A stretch of 64,000 nucleotides of DNA from Heterohyrax brucei (Eukaryota; Chordata; Mammalia; Hyracoidea; Procaviidae), in NCBI GenBank assembly GCA_028571685.1, contig CM053141.1, forward strand, positions 72,091,833 through 72,155,832, given 5' to 3'. The notes under the pieces are model-generated. The model was not told the origin of the DNA, ran no database searches, and saw nothing but the letters and a program-made list of their open reading frames with translations. Every line of letters begins with the position of its first letter. Position 1 is the stretch's first letter. This document shows, in pieces, positions 22,053-34,423 of the stretch. Both the position numbers and the translations under genes were made by a program.

Positions 22053-22231
22053 TAAACCAAACACCAAACCCAGTGCCGCTGAGTTGATTCCAACTCATAA
22101 TGACTCTCGTAATGACTACAGAACAGAGTAGAATGACTCCATAGAGTTTCCAAGGAGTGCCTGACAGGTTCAAACTGCCAGCCTTTTGGTTAGAAGACAA
22201 ACTACTTAACCACTACACCACCAGGGTTTCC
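22053..22231 (-). mobile_element. AfroSINE with 10-bp target duplication, inside L1
   Basis: A full-length standard copy, flanked by identical 'cattagccat' at 22043-22052 and 22232-22241. Removing it and one repeat restores the L1 reading 'aagatcattagccataagac'. It is therefore younger than the host L1. Confidence 0.95.
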
Positions 22232-23720
22232 CATTAGCCATAAGACAAATGCAAATCATAATGACAATGAGATATCACCTCACCCAACAAGGCTAGCATA
22301 AATCCAAAAGACACAAAATCATAAATGTTGGAGAAGTTGTGGAGAGACTGGAACTCTTATGCAATGCTGGTGGGAATGTAAAATGGCACCACCACTTTGG
22401 AAATTTGTTTGGCACTACTTAAAAAAGCTAGAAATAGAAACACCATATGATCCAGCAATCCCACACCTTGAGAAATAAGAAATAAAAGCTGTCACATGAA
22501 TAGATATATGCACACACACATGTTCATTGCAACAGTGTTCATAACAGAAAAAGACCTAAAGAACTTAGATTCCTGTCAATGGATGAGTGGATAAACAAAT
22601 TATGGTATATTCACACAATGGAACATTACACAATGATAGGGAACAATGAGTAATTCGTGAGACATCTCGTAACACGGCTGAATCTGGAAGGCATTATGCT
22701 GAGCGAAACTAGCCAGTTGCAAAAGTACAAATATCATATGAGACTGCTATTAAAGAACTGAAGGAAAAGATTTAAACACACAAGAAAACTTTTTTTGACA
22801 GTTACAAGGATAGGGAGTGAGAAAGAGTGGTACTCATTAACTAGACAGTAGAAAAGAATTATCTTAGTTGAACAAAAGGACAATACACAACACAGGGGAA
22901 GTCAACAGAACTGGACTAAACCAAAAGCTAAGAAGTTTCTTTAACGCAAACACTTGGACAGAATAGCAGGGCGGGGACCTGGGGATCATGGTTTCAGGGG
23001 ACATCTAGGTCAACTGGCAGAACAAATTTATGAAGAAAATGTTCTGTATCTTACTTTGGTGAGTGATGTCTGGGGTCTTAAAAGCTAGTAAGCAGCCATC
23101 TGAAGTGCATGAATTCATCCCAATTATATGGAGCAAAGGAGAGTGAAGAACACTAATGACACAAGGAAAATATTAATCCAAGAGACAGAAAGGGCCATAT
23201 ATTCCAAAGACTCCATCAGCCTGAGACCAGACCTTGACGGTGTCTATTACCGCCAATGACCCACCTGACAGGGGACTCACCAGAGTCCCTTGTAGAGCAG
23301 GAAAAAAGTGGGGTATAAAACTCCAATTCTAGTAAAAGATCAGAGTTAATGTTCTGACTGAGGCTGGCCCCTAGACTCTCTGTTAGCCCGTAACTAAAAC
23401 CATTCCTGAAGTCAACTCTTCAGGCAAAGATTAGACTGGACTACAAGACATAAAATGATACAAAGAGGATGCTTCTTAGCTCAAGTAGACACAGGAGACT
23501 AACGTGGCAGCTTCTGCCTTGAGGCAAGGTATGAAGAGAGAAAAGGACAGGAGCTGGTTGAACAGACACAGAAGCACAAGGATGGAAAAGAGGAGGATGC
23601 TGTTACATTGTAGGGGAAGCACCTAGGGTCTCATAACAATGTGTGTACGAATTTTCATACGAGAAACTAACTTCAGCTGTAAAGTTTCACCTAAAGAGAA
23701 TGGAAAAGAAAAAAATATTC

Positions 23721-23977
23721 TGTTTGGGCTAAATTTTTTAAAACCTTTCTTCACAGTGTGACAGCTATTGTAGCTAAGTCTCTACTGCATTTTTAGTCAT
23801 CTCATTTGTTCCTCAAGCATCTACTGAGTGCCGACCACATGGCAGGTTCTACACTGAGAACTGGAGATCTGAAGATAATCAATGATTTGACCATGCCACG
23901 CAAATTCACTATTTTTCTGTAATGGTGGTACTGGAGTGTATTCCAGAGCATTTGATTTGGAATGTTTAAAAATAAGA
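23721..23977. other. Unique sequence with a possible L2 relic
   Basis: 'tctactgagtgccgaccacatggc' near 23820-23845 resembles the 'acctactatgtgccaggc' signature of L2/MIR ends. Nothing else is recognised. Confidence 0.35.
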
Positions 23978-24135
23978 AATAAACTCACCGGCATTGAGTC
24001 CATTACAACTTATAATGACTGTATAGGACAGGGTAGAACTGCCTCACAGGATTTCCCAAGAGCTGTTGATGGATTAGAGCTGCCAACCTGTTGGTTAGCA
24101 TCGAGTTCTTAACCTCTATACCACTAGGATTCCAT
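23978..24135 (-). mobile_element. AfroSINE, diverged
   Basis: Tail 'gcattgagtccattacaact', body 'cacaggatttcccaagagct', head 'accactaggattcc'. It is more diverged than the neighbouring copies. Confidence 0.85.
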
Positions 24136-25743
24136 TTAAAAATACATACATATTATTACTGGTATTCATAGTACTGAAAACCAGGAGCTTAGGAAGTTTA
24201 TTACACTTGTTATTGCCAAGTCAATGTGCCCATGAAGACAGTTCCAAGTGCTCTGGTAGGTATATATGGAAGTGGATGAAAAATGAAAAATTCAGTCACT
24301 TGAACAGTTACATTGCCAACATTCGTGAATTTCTGGGCAATAGTCTGACTTCCTTCACTTTCATCTTGACTTTTGGCCTCAAATACCCATACACTGAAGG
24401 CAAGCTCTTTTAGGAATGTGTATTCCCAGCTTCAAGGGCATTTTCATTTGATTGGAGGTGATAACACAGCTGGAATTGAGTCATGACATTTGATGTATCA
24501 CTCTGATTCCAGTAAAAACAGCTGGAGGATGTTCAACACCTGATATTAGCCAGAACATCAAGTTGTACATCTCCTCATTAAGTTTATCACTTCAGAACTT
24601 GAATTTTCTGGACATGTAAAGCTTTTTTTAGCAAATGGTTAGAGCTGGGAAGATGCCCAGAACATTAAGCCTTAAACCACACAAAGGGAATTGTTTTGTA
24701 AATGGAAATAAGTCCTTTAATACAATCTGGGCAACCATTCAATCACTTAGCTTAGGTCTGCAGTATCCTATTTAATCCACTGAGTGTTCTGTTCTTTTCC
24801 ATTCATCCAGCTTATGTCACAAATACATTACTCCTCGTTTTCTTCTCAAAGCATGTATTTTTCCTATCATGACTTAAGGGCAGCCATAACAATAGAACTC
24901 ATGCCTGAAAATAAGTTATTAATCATTCAGAAGGATAAGAAAAGCAACAACCTGAAATACATTAGTCACCCTCTTTTACTACATTTTGCAAGAAAAAATG
25001 TTACAATTTGAAAAGTTGCTACAAAAATTTTTGTGAAGTCAGAGAAAAATATGTCCTGGACAGAGATGATAAGGATAAAAATGTGAGAGCTGAACAAGAA
25101 AAAATGCTTAATGTATCTATATCAGTTAGAATTTTTAATGGCAGTTGTATGGGCCAAGATGTGAGAACAGGAAAATGTGGAGACTATGGGCTACATCTAC
25201 AAAGTGTATTCTTATGGTTTCTACCTACTTAAATGTAAATAAAAAGGCAAAGTTTTTATTTTCTGCTGTGAGTCAGACCCAGCCTAGATGTCTGAAGGTT
25301 CATTCAAGAACGCAGGCTGGTCCATTTAGAAATGACTTTACATACAACCTGACAGAAAAGTTCTGTATTTGGGAATCTTGGCCTATGCGAAAAACAAAAT
25401 GTTGGTGCCTAGGAGGTCCCCCAGGTTCCAAGTTAAACTTAATGAGTTAAATAAGTGGTAAGTCTGAACTAACATTCAACATCTATGACAGGTAAAAAGG
25501 GCCCATTCAGAAAGGACTGTATCACACCTCGCATCAAATTCAGGATGGAGAATTCGACCCAGGGTAATTAGTATTGCCTGTAGTTTTTACTTACAAAAAT
25601 TTTAAGGCAGTTAATGAAGATGTTTTCTATGGTCAGCATCTTCATGTTGTGTATTCACAACATTATGTAGTCTACAGCCTCGTTTGCAGACATTAGATTT
25701 GAGGAGTTAAGTACTTTAGATGATGATCCCAGTCCCAGATGTT
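24136..25743. other. Unique sequence, no gene recognised
   Basis: This is the first long stretch without clear repeats. Small ORFs at 24207-24413, 24784-25011, 25008-25232 and 25145-25450 do not share a frame, show no recognisable domain and have no obvious splice structure linking them. Confidence 0.45.
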
Positions 25744-25914
25744 CTTAAACCAAAACCAGACTCACTGCCTTCAAGTCCATTCTGACTCATGGTAACCCTA
25801 TAGGACATAGTGGAACTGTCTCATAGAGCTTTCAAAGAACACATGGGGGATTTGAACTGCTGGCCTTTTGGTTAGCAGCTGTAACATTTAACCAGTACAC
25901 CACCAGGGTTTCCA
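25744..25914 (-). mobile_element. AfroSINE with 8-bp target duplication
   Basis: A near full-length standard copy. 'cagatgtt' occurs just before (25736-25743) and just after (25915-25922). Confidence 0.93.
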
Positions 25915-25922
25915 CAGATGTT

Positions 25923-26303
25923 ATTAGTAAAGATTTATTGATAAAGGTTAGTAAAAGTGTCTCAGTCTGGTTCTTGGTTGTCTGCTCTCCTGTCTTGAAG
26001 TCCAACTTTTAATCCTAAAGCTAAATAACATGAAATCATATTCAGCATTTTCAAGCAGCTATGCCAGAGACCTCTGTGTGGCTATGCCAGTATCCATTTG
26101 CCTTTTTAGAAACCATACCCTGATTTCTAACTAGCATTGCCAGATTTAACAAATAAAAATACAGATTTCTAAACTAAATCTGACTTTCAGATAAACAGCA
26201 AAGGATTTTGTTAGTAGATGTAGGCTCCAGATATTTGCAGTAGAAACATAATCTCTTGGTTATCTAAAACCTAAATATATTTGGTATCCTGTGTTTTATT
26301 AGT
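25923..26303. other. Unique sequence
   Basis: No repeat or coding frame is recognised. Confidence 0.4.
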
Positions 26304-26508
26304 CAACCCTACCTGTTGCCATCAAGTCAAATCCAACCCATGGTGACCCTGTGAATGTCAGAGTACAGCTTTGCCCCACAGGGTTTTCAATGAATGATTT
26401 TTTTAATAGTAGATTGCCAGACCTTTCTTCTGAGCCACCTCTAGTTGAACTTGTTGAGTTAACAGCAGGCTACGTTAACCATTTGCATTACCTAGAGGCT
26501 CCTCAAGC
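26304..26508 (-). mobile_element. AfroSINE, second subfamily
   Basis: 'gccatcaagtcaaatccaac', 'cacagggttttcaatgaatg', 'agattgccagacctttcttc' and a head ending 'ttgcattacctagaggctcc'. The ORF at 26351-26623 is a frame through this SINE. Confidence 0.88.
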
Positions 26509-29480
26509 AACCCCATTAACGTTTTATGTTTCTACTCAGCTAGGACTACCTCTCCAAGCTACAATCATAATACTTGTGACCAAGTTCCAGCCTACCAGCG
26601 GTATTCCTGTAAAGACTTCTTAAAATAAAGAGGACAGACTCTTTTTACACTTCCTCCACACTGCTGTCCGAAGAGGACATGACGGAAGGAGGAAACAGGA
26701 AAAGCTTAGGCTGTGATGAAGTCATACCATGGATCCGATAGAAGTGAAAGACACCAACGTCCCTAACCACGTCAGGGTGCTAACACGCCATCATTGAGCT
26801 GCTTCCCTGTAGATTTTCCTTAAAAGGCATATATGAACTTACATCTTGTTTAAACCACCATTATATTCTATTATATTCTGTCAAACTCAAGTTCTGATAT
26901 AAAGGCTTACCTTACTAGAGAGTCTAGCACCAAAGCCAGGATTTCCGGTACACAGCAATCTGTGGAAAGACAAGTGTTTGAGCTCTGTGACTGTTCAGCC
27001 ACATAGGTTCATACTGTCTTTTGGACTTTATCTCACAGACAAACAGAGTCATTCACTTTTCCAAAGCCCCAGGCTTCGCTCTGGATCTTCTAACTTAATT
27101 CCCCACATTTATCCTAATAGTGCTCAAGGTGAACTCTAGCAATTAAAAAAAAAAGCCTATGGTCATGACCACAGAAACCTGAGCCTAAAACTAAATTACT
27201 ACTAGCAATTTCGTTAAGAGTTTTTGTGACTGTTTCAAAAGAAGAATTTTGCCAACCTTTTTTAAGTTTCCTGTCAGATAGCAGGAAGAAACATAATAGA
27301 TTAAAATAATTTAATATTTTGGAGCATCTTTGGCTTTGGGAAATGTAGAACTGAAGTTCCTATTACAATAATGACTTGTAAAAAGAGGAAAAGACCAGTA
27401 TACCAACACTTCAAGTTTTCCCATCTCAGACTACTTGTATCTAAAAATCTAGTCCAAAGGAACAATGTTGGGTCGGCCCAACCCTCCCCAGTACTTGAGA
27501 TTTGCCAGCTTTAACATCATTCTTAATGCTTTGAAAAATGTCACCTCTGCAGGCATTAAGTAGGCTGGCAAAACAGTGTTAAAACAGTGGAATTACAAGA
27601 ACAGAAGTCTCTACATTTTCATCAACACAGCATTCGGAATTATAAGACTTATTTTTCATTTCCTAAGTTGGAGGACAAAAAATACGAAGGAGAACAAAAG
27701 AAATATGACCCTCAAACCTAAAAAGAAAAGTAAAATCAAGGTGAGGAAAAGGTATTTATAAAGCTGTACGTTATTCAATTTGTTTTAATAAAAATACAAC
27801 CACCCCTGACAGACTTTCGCAAAGACTAAACATTTCAGACAATGGTTAGAAGCAAACTGAAGTCATCCAACGCCTGTCTCATTTGAAAGAATGGAACGGC
27901 ATGTATCTTAAATGATTTCCCTGGAACATGGGTATTTATGAATTCTGATGCTTATTTTCAACTCTTCTGAATCCTAACCAATGGATACTACTGACAACTA
28001 ACTTTTTTTTTCAGGATAGTTGCTTATTTGAAAAGCTTTTACTCAGTTTTCCAGTTACAAAGAGTATGTATCTTGTCCTTTTGTTAAAAGTTTAGTTGTT
28101 TTATTTAGATTTTATGGCTCCTTTGTCTATTTTAGTTTTAAAAGAAAGAAAAGCAGTTTTGAAAGAAATGAGGCAGAGTAAAATTTTATCAGCAACTCTG
28201 GGACTCTGAGCCTCTCCAAACACAAAGTGTGCCTTATGTATCGTAAGTGTGTGAATCAGCAATGTTACATGGAAGGTTTGCACACGGTCCAGCCTTCTCT
28301 AATTACTCAGCTGACAGAGCGTTCACCAGCACTTCTTCTTCACACTAACAATCTATTAAAAACAAAATAAGACCGTATGATTATCCCTGACTACCACCAC
28401 AACTGTAAAGTTATTCTTCCAATCAGCACTGAGAGTCCCTTTGAGAAGTATTACTCAATCTTTATTTCTAATCAGCACACATACAGAAAATGATCATTGT
28501 AAGGCATGTCTAGGTAACTTGAGAGGAAAAGAGAATATGGGAAAATGCATTTGGGACTTTACGTTTTGTATATTATATAAAATGATAAGAAAAATAAAAC
28601 ACAAAATGTTAGAGAAGGTATTAAATATTGATCATGTAACCATTCTGAGTATTTTTTTTTTCAAATTACTTAATTCAGGAAGGTTTTAGAAGAAGCCAGG
28701 TAAATATTATTTAATTATAACTTCAGATACTGTATGTTTTTGAAATTGGTTTTAAAGTTTTTAACACCATGACTTCAGTAAAAACAACACTGGAAGGGGA
28801 ATTCTAGAAAGACAGTGGCAATGGCAGCAATGTTTTTAAATCTTTCTGAATCCCTACATGAAAGTAGCCAGAGAAACTAGATAGCAAAGCCAATAACCAT
28901 GATTGACATTTAAGACAAAGTATCACCATGAACTCCACAATACACATGGGTGAAAACAACACACTGATAGCCAGAGACCTGCATGATTTCAATACTAGTA
29001 GCTGATGCACTTGAATTCTCTTTCTAGTCTCACAATAAAATCCAACTCAGTCTTCCCTCTCTGTTCTCTGAAGGCATCTTTGGCCCTGCTTGAGAACCTA
29101 CTCTGTCCTCCCAGAAAACTTCATTAAATGAGCAATTAGCCTTTTCATACTCTCTTGGCACATGTGTGTGGTATCACCGGTCTCAATAGTAGAACCAAAT
29201 TTTGTGTGGGGAGGTCGTCTTGCTTATGTAGGGTGATCACAACAAGTGGCACTGTGAGTAGGTGTTCAGACAATGATCACCACCACAGCCCTTGCTTTTT
29301 TCTTTTGGCTTTCACACCAACTCTGTTGCCTGCTGGCTAACTTGAGCTTTGCATTGTGCTGTCTTATGCTGCAGTTTTTGAGTCTCACAAAGCCGATGTT
29401 ATCTATTTAAATCTCAGTAGATGTTAACGTTAATTCAGAACCTGTGTCATAGAGGTTCAAAAGTGAGTCCGTGCCTTACC
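26509..29480. other. Unique sequence, no gene recognised
   Basis: About 3 kb without recognisable interspersed repeats. ORFs at 27576-27761, 28101-28283, 28441-28689, 28804-29010 and 29155-29340 are short, lie on both strands and show no known domain. An 'aataaa' near 27785 is not tied to any gene I can see. The low repeat content may mean regulatory or conserved sequence, but I cannot judge conservation here. Confidence 0.4.
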
Positions 29481-29483
29481 TTG

Positions 29484-29708
29484 GTTGTTAGGTGTCATCA
29501 TGTGGTTACCAATTCATAGTGACCCAGTACCTAACAGAACAAAACACTGCCGGGTCCTGTGTTATCCTCACAATTGTTGCTATGTTCGAGCCCATTGTTG
29601 TAGCTAGTGTATCAGCACATCTCATTGAGGGTTTTCCTCTTTTTCACTGGCCCTCCACTTTCCCAAGCATGGTGTCTTTCTCCAGGGACTTGTCCCTCCT
29701 ACAATTAA
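29484..29708 (-). mobile_element. RTE LINE 3'-end fragment
   Basis: 'ttgttaggtgtcatcatgtg', 'cagaacaaaacactgccggg' and 'tcccaagcatggtgtctttc' match the 3' end of the RTE at 8.54 kb. The ORF at 29492-29728 is antisense to the relic ORF. Confidence 0.87.
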
Positions 29709-29779
29709 AAGCTCTAAAATCTGTCTAGACAGCAATATAATGGGCACTTTCCTTGCCCCTTCTCTCTACTTCCAGAGAC

Positions 29780-31042
29780 TCTTTTATTTAAATGCACTTA
29801 GGGCAGCAGCACCGTACAAACAACTAAGAAAGGTTTCCTAACCTTGGTGCATCAGTGTCTCACAGCTGTGTTCGTGTCAGCACATGGTGGTGTCTTGCGA
29901 GTGGTGTTCATTACTGTTGTTGCATGTTTCTGTGTGCCATCATGAGAATGTTGGAGCTTGAATTAGAGCAATGAACAAACACTGAGTTTCTTGTTAAACT
30001 TGGCAAGATTGGAAGTGAAAGCAGGAACATGTTAGTCCAAGTTTACGAGGATAATGCCATGAAGAAATCGGTATATAAATGGGTTAAACATTTTTCTGAG
30101 GGTAGAGAAAGTGTCACTGACGAAGAGAAGTCAGGGCAGCCAGTAATGAGCAAAACTGACAAAAACATTGGAAAAATTCATCGAACTGTGCATCAAAATT
30201 GTTGGCTGACTGTGAGAAGCATCCAAAGAGAAACAGGAGAATCGTAACTGAAAATCTTGGCACAAAAAAGATATGTGCAGAAATGGTCCTAAAGTCACTC
30301 ACTAATGAAGGAAAGCAAAGGAGAGTCAAAGTTTGCCAAGACCTTTTGGAGAGGCAAGAAGGTGTTTGGGGACATGTTATCACTGATGAAATGTGGTGTA
30401 CCAATATGACCCTGAAACAAAGTGCCAAAGTGCACAGTAGAAGTGAGTCAAATCTCCATGGCAAAAAGAAAAAAACAAACTGTCAGTCCAAATCAAAAGT
30501 CAAAACTATGTTGCTGAAGTTTTTTTTAATATCAGAGGGATCGTTCATTATGAATTTGTACCAAGTAGATAGCTAACCAAGTTTACTATTGGAAGTACCA
30601 CAAAGGCTGCATAAAAATGTTAGACAAAAGTAACCTGAACTTTTTGCCAGTGGCTCATGGCTCTTGCATAACAACAATGCACAAGCTCACAAGGTACTGT
30701 CTGTGAGGAAGATTTTTAGTCAGTAAACAAATAACTGTGTTGGAACACTCTCCCTGTTCACCTGATCTGGCCCAAATAGCTTTTTTCTTTATCAAAAGAT
30801 AAAGGAAATATTGAAAGGAAGACATTTTGATGACATTCAGGACATCAAAGGTAATACAACAACAGTTTTCATGTCCATTCCGGAAAAAGTTTCAAAATTG
30901 TTTTGAAGAGTAGACTAGGTTCTGGCATTAGTGCACAGCTTCCCAAGGTGAGTATGTCAAAAGTGACCACAGTGATATTCAGCAATGAGGTATGTAGCAA
31001 CTTTTTCCAGGACGAGTTTGTGAATTTAATTGTCAAATCTTA
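29780..31042 (+). mobile_element. Mariner (Tc1/mariner) transposon, near full length, defective
   Basis: The transposase relic begins near 29950 (an 'MLELELEQ'-like start with a stop). 30029-30247 encodes 'MLVQVYEDNAMKKSVYKWVKHFSEG...', the N-terminal helix-turn-helix region, through 'SGQPVMSKTDKNIGKIHRTV'. The next part needs a frame change (30199-30576) and includes 'ITDEMWC', where the first catalytic Asp region (mariner 'ITGDE-W') survives. A 'SKVKTMLL' block follows. 30650-30930 holds a damaged C-terminal part including 'ATEHSPCSPDLAQ'-like sequence. The 3' terminal repeat 'aatttaattgtcaaatct' lies at about 31022-31040; the 5' repeat is degraded. Frameshifts and stops make it inactive. 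The minus-strand ORF at 30114-30464 is a shadow. Confidence 0.88.
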
Positions 31043-31296
31043 TAGAAGCTTTAACAACTTCCTCTCGTATCTTCAAGAATGTCTGGACCACCCATGATGG
31101 CCATTAGCTGTCATTAGATTGGCAATCTGTCTGTATTCTGGGTTATTTTAGAAATAGAGACTCTCATAGTCACTGGGTCTACGACCCTCTGTACCCATCT
31201 GCTCCTTATGCTTTAGGTTAGGACAGCAGCAACTGACAAATTTGATAAGATCATCTAGGCCTTTTGATACAGAAAAGGTATCTACAGAGACGGTAT

Positions 31297-31803
31297 ATTT
31301 TATGGAGTGAATGTAGTCCCCAAATATATGTAACAATTTGTTTAGTTCATGATTCCCAGTATTGCATGGTTGTCGACAGTGTTATAATCTGATGTGATTA
31401 TCCTATGTGTTGTAAATTCTAACCTCCATGACATTGAAGAAGTAAGACTAGAGGTAGTTATGTTATGAGGCAGGACTCAATTTGCAAGATTAAGTTGTAT
31501 CTTGAGTCAATTTCATTTGAGATATAAAAGAGAGGACTAAGTTGGGAAGACGAGTCACCTCCTACCACTAAGAAAGCAGAGCGAGAGCAGAATAAATCCT
31601 TTGGACCCAGAGACCCGGTGCTGAGAAGCTTCAAAGTTGGGAAAGATTGATGACAAGCACCTTCTTCCAAAGCCTTCCCCTGGAGCTGGCACCCTGAATT
31701 CCGCCTTTTAGACTACTAGACTGTGAAAGAGTAAGTTTCTGATAGTTAAAGCCGTCTGGTCATGGTATTTCTAGAAGATGAGCAGCACTACAAAACTAAG
31801 ATA
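31297..31803 (+). mobile_element. MaLR-type solo LTR (subfamily B)
   Basis: 'tatggagtgaatgtagtccc', 'atgattcccagtattgcatg', 'gatgtgattatcctatgtgt', 'gagatataaaagagaggact' and the end 'aactaagata' follow the LTR plan. Minus-strand ORFs at 31148-31336 and 31458-31670 lie in or across it. Confidence 0.85.
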
Positions 31804-31839
31804 GCATCTAATGATAGAGCAAAACCTGAATCCTCTGTC

Positions 31840-32238
31840 ATATCTGAATGTCTCTTTCTGGAATAACCATCAGCTGTTGTCTATTACCCTTGATGTGCTG
31901 AATGTCATCAAAGTGTCTTCCTTTCAGTATTTCATTTAACTCTGGATAAGGAAAAAAGCCACTGGGGGCTAGATTAGGCAAGTAGGGAAAGTGTTCCAAT
32001 ACAGTTTTTTGTTTACTGGCTAAGAACTCCCTCACAGACAACTATACAATTAGGTTCACAACTGTGCCACCATGCACAATGGCCATTCCAGAAAGAGTTC
32101 CAAAATTTCTTTGAAGAATGGACTAGGCATCTTGTGCATAGCTTTCCAAAGAGAGTACTTTGAAGGGGACCATAGCAACATTCAGCAACGAGGTATGTAG
32201 CTCTAGAACAATTAAATTTGCAAACAATTTTGGGTCCT
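31840..32238. mobile_element. Foldback mariner derivative, copy B (left end lost)
   Basis: The left arm (31840-32030) is the minus-strand transposase 3' part, whose frame still reads 'MSVREFLASKQKTVLEHFPY...LAPSGFFPYPELNEILKGRHFDDI' (31838-32041). The right arm (32075-32238) is the plus-strand 3' end with 'ggccattccagaaagagttc' and a terminal 'acaattaaatttgcaaacaa'. The junction 'gacaactatacaattaggtt' (about 32034-32053) corresponds to those in copies A and C. The outer left terminal repeat is missing. Confidence 0.8.
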
Positions 32239-32508
32239 TGTATATTTATCATATGTTTGGTCTTCTGTATCTGTATTTTATTTTGCCATAGAATAGATAA
32301 AAACACAGCTATAAAATACAATTTCTTGTATCATATCTGTAACCCATTGTGATTTATCAACTGGGAATCTTAAGCTTAGGGCAAAATATCTTTTAGAATC
32401 CAACTACTTAGTGGGAAGGTGCTGGTCCCTTGACCTGATATTTCCTTATGGGTCAGATTTTGGACAAAACTGAAAATAAGGGTTTAATTTTGACCCACTG
32501 AGTATTAC

Positions 32509-32702
32509 AAAAGAGCCCCTGTGGCACAGTGCTTAAGAGCTCAGAAGCTAACTGAAAGGTTGGCATCTCAAAACCTCTCTCTGCTCCTTGAAAGTCCCAT
32601 GGGGCAATTCTACTCTGCCTTTAGGCTTGCTATGAGTCAGAATTGACTAGGTGGCAACTGGTTTGGGTATGGTGGTTTGTTTGTGGTTTGTTTGGAATAT
32701 GT
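32509..32702 (+). mobile_element. AfroSINE, standard form
   Basis: 'agagcccctgtggcacagtg' to 'aattgactaggtggcaactg', ending in a GTTTGTGGTTT-rich tail. Confidence 0.9.
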
Positions 32703-32855
32703 TAGTCTGGGTCCTGGTGAAATAGATCAATTTTCTATATGCTCCCATGTTTTTCCTTTTGTATTTCATACAAAGATGATCTAAATTTTTCTTGAATAAC
32801 CAGAAAATGTTACTTAAAGGAATATTCTATATATTCCTCTGTGTCATAACCAATT

Positions 32856-33386
32856 TGTTTCAGTCAGTTAGGGCTGCTCTAACAAAAATACCATAGAGTG
32901 GATGGCTTTAACAAAGGAAAGTTTATTCTTACGCAGTCCGGTGGGCTACAAGTCCAAATTCAGGATGTCATGTCCGCTCCAGGGGAAGGCTTTCTGCCTT
33001 GTCGGTTCTGGAGAAAAGTCCGGTATTGTATCAGTCTTTGTCCAGGGAGCATCTTGGCGCAGGAACCTCAGGTCTGAAGAACGTGCTCTTCTTCAGTGCT
33101 GCTTTCTTGATGGTGTGAGGTTCCAAACTCTCAGCCTGCTTCCTTTTCCTTTCACCTCTCTCAGGATGAAAGGATTAAGAGTGGGGCAAGCCACACTCCA
33201 GGGAAACTCCCTTTACAGTGGAGCAGGGAGGTGATTTTATAAAGGGATTTACAGTCCCACCCTAACCCTTTAACATACAGCATAGGAAAACCACAAAGTA
33301 GTGGACAGTCACAAGATACTGAGAATGATGGCCCAGCCATGTGGCTACGCCTATTGGGGGGGGGGGACATAATTCAACCCATGACA
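32856..33386 (-). mobile_element. MaLR-type solo LTR (subfamily A) with perfect 5-bp target duplication
   Basis: Read on the minus strand it starts TGTCATGGGTTGAATTATG and ends 'gagcagccctaactgactga' plus AACA. 'caatt' lies on both sides (32851-32855 and 33387-33391). The plus-strand copy at 36.3 kb has the same subfamily plan ('tatgctgtatgttaaag', 'aagggagtttccctgaagt'). An 11-base G run at 33356-33366 is an expanded C tract near the LTR start. ORFs at 32902-33234 and 33161-33370 are chance frames. Confidence 0.9.
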
Positions 33387-33563
33387 CAATTGGACAATTT
33401 AAATACAGTTAACTGGCTTATCTTTGTTTTTCTCATTTTTAAAATAGAGATAAATTTATTAGGTATGAGAGTATTTTTGGCGTATTTTTATTATATATCT
33501 AAATTCACAAGGCAATGCGTTGAACCTATCTAGTGAATATTTAGAGTCTAATTATAAGTAACA

Positions 33564-33606
33564 TCAAGCCAAGCTAAGCCAAGTGCCATCGAGTCGGATC
33601 CAGCAT
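33564..33606 (-). mobile_element. About 40-bp AfroSINE/RTE tail fragment
   Basis: 'aagctaagccaagtgccatc' then 'gagtcggatccagc' is a tail-only insertion of the TGGC-tail type. Confidence 0.7.
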
Positions 33607-34210
33607 ATATTAAAAGGTAAGCCATCAAATTCTCCATCAACATCCCTGAAGACACACCTAAAATTTCAAAAGAGGTTATATATTAGGCCATGCAGTTCTC
33701 CTTCCTCTTTTAAAGTCTTGAGATTCCATCTCCTTCATCAAATCAGTTCTAAGCAAAATAGAATCAGGTGCTTAAAAATCCTTAAGAAAACTTCCATAGG
33801 TACACCAAGAATGAAACGAATCATTGTTTAAATGTGTTTTGGCATTTTGAAATTCTAAAATTCTAAATTACAGTATAAAAAACATCATTTACATAAGCAG
33901 TTAGTGATAGCTAGAGTCTTACCTTTCCCTCAAGTTTTCTGATAACATTTTCTCCTCTCTTTTGGCAAATTCTTCCCCAAATCAACATGGTTTGGGTAAG
34001 GAGTCGATCAAAGAACATCAATATTACCAAACATAACCAACATTACCAAATATAACTGACCCCCAAAACCAAGCAAAGATGTGTTAGTTTTACCCAGCAA
34101 GACTATTTTCCTGTCTTTTGAAGCAGTGATTGATACGTATATAACTGAAACAATAATATTTACTGTATTAAATACATATAAAAATCAAACCAAATTGCAC
34201 AAACTTGAAG
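33607..34210. other. Unique sequence
   Basis: No repeat or domain-bearing frame is recognised. Confidence 0.4.
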
Positions 34211-34217
34211 GTTACTA

Positions 34218-34423
34218 AAGAGCCCTGGTGGTGCCGTAGTTCAGTGCTCAGCAACTAGCTAGAAGTTCAGTGACTCAAACCCCACACTGTGGAAGAAAGA
34301 TGTGGCAATGTGTTTCCATAAAGATTTTGCACTGGAAATCACGGAAGGCAATCCTCTGTCCCAGAGGATCACTGTGAGTCAGAATCAACTCAAAGGCAAT
34401 GAGATTTTGGCTTGGTTTTGAGA
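34218..34423 (+). mobile_element. AfroSINE, long subfamily, 7-bp target duplication
   Basis: The extra block 'gatgtggcaatgtgtttcca' lies inside; the tail is 'gagtcagaatcaactcaaag' plus GATTTTGGCTTGG. 'gttacta' occurs before (34211-34217) and after (34424-34430). Confidence 0.9.

Larger units (their letters stand above)
19310..23720 (+). mobile_element. LINE-1, 5' truncated, ORF2 relic and 3' UTR
   Basis: It runs from the end of the ORF2 endonuclease (about 19310-19620, with coding remains like 'KVEINNRKSK') through RT to a long 3' UTR. The segment 20882-21187 keeps '[20 protein letters not shown]' and ends with the RT signature 'PFTIILKKIK'. In it the catalytic FADD is replaced by 'LVDN', so even this piece is inactive. 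C-terminal ORF2 remains run to about 22760 ('MDEWINKLWYIHTMEHYT'). The 3' UTR (22760-23720) resembles elephant L1: 'gtctggggtcttaaaagcta' and a 'cctgaagtcaactcttcagg' block. It ends near 'aagaaaaaaata'. The ORF at 19876-20325 is antisense. Many stops show it is old. Confidence 0.9.

Noticed and set aside
30199-30576. 125-codon ORF that could be read as an independent small gene
   Set aside because: It is the middle of a frameshifted mariner transposase; its start is internal to the relic.
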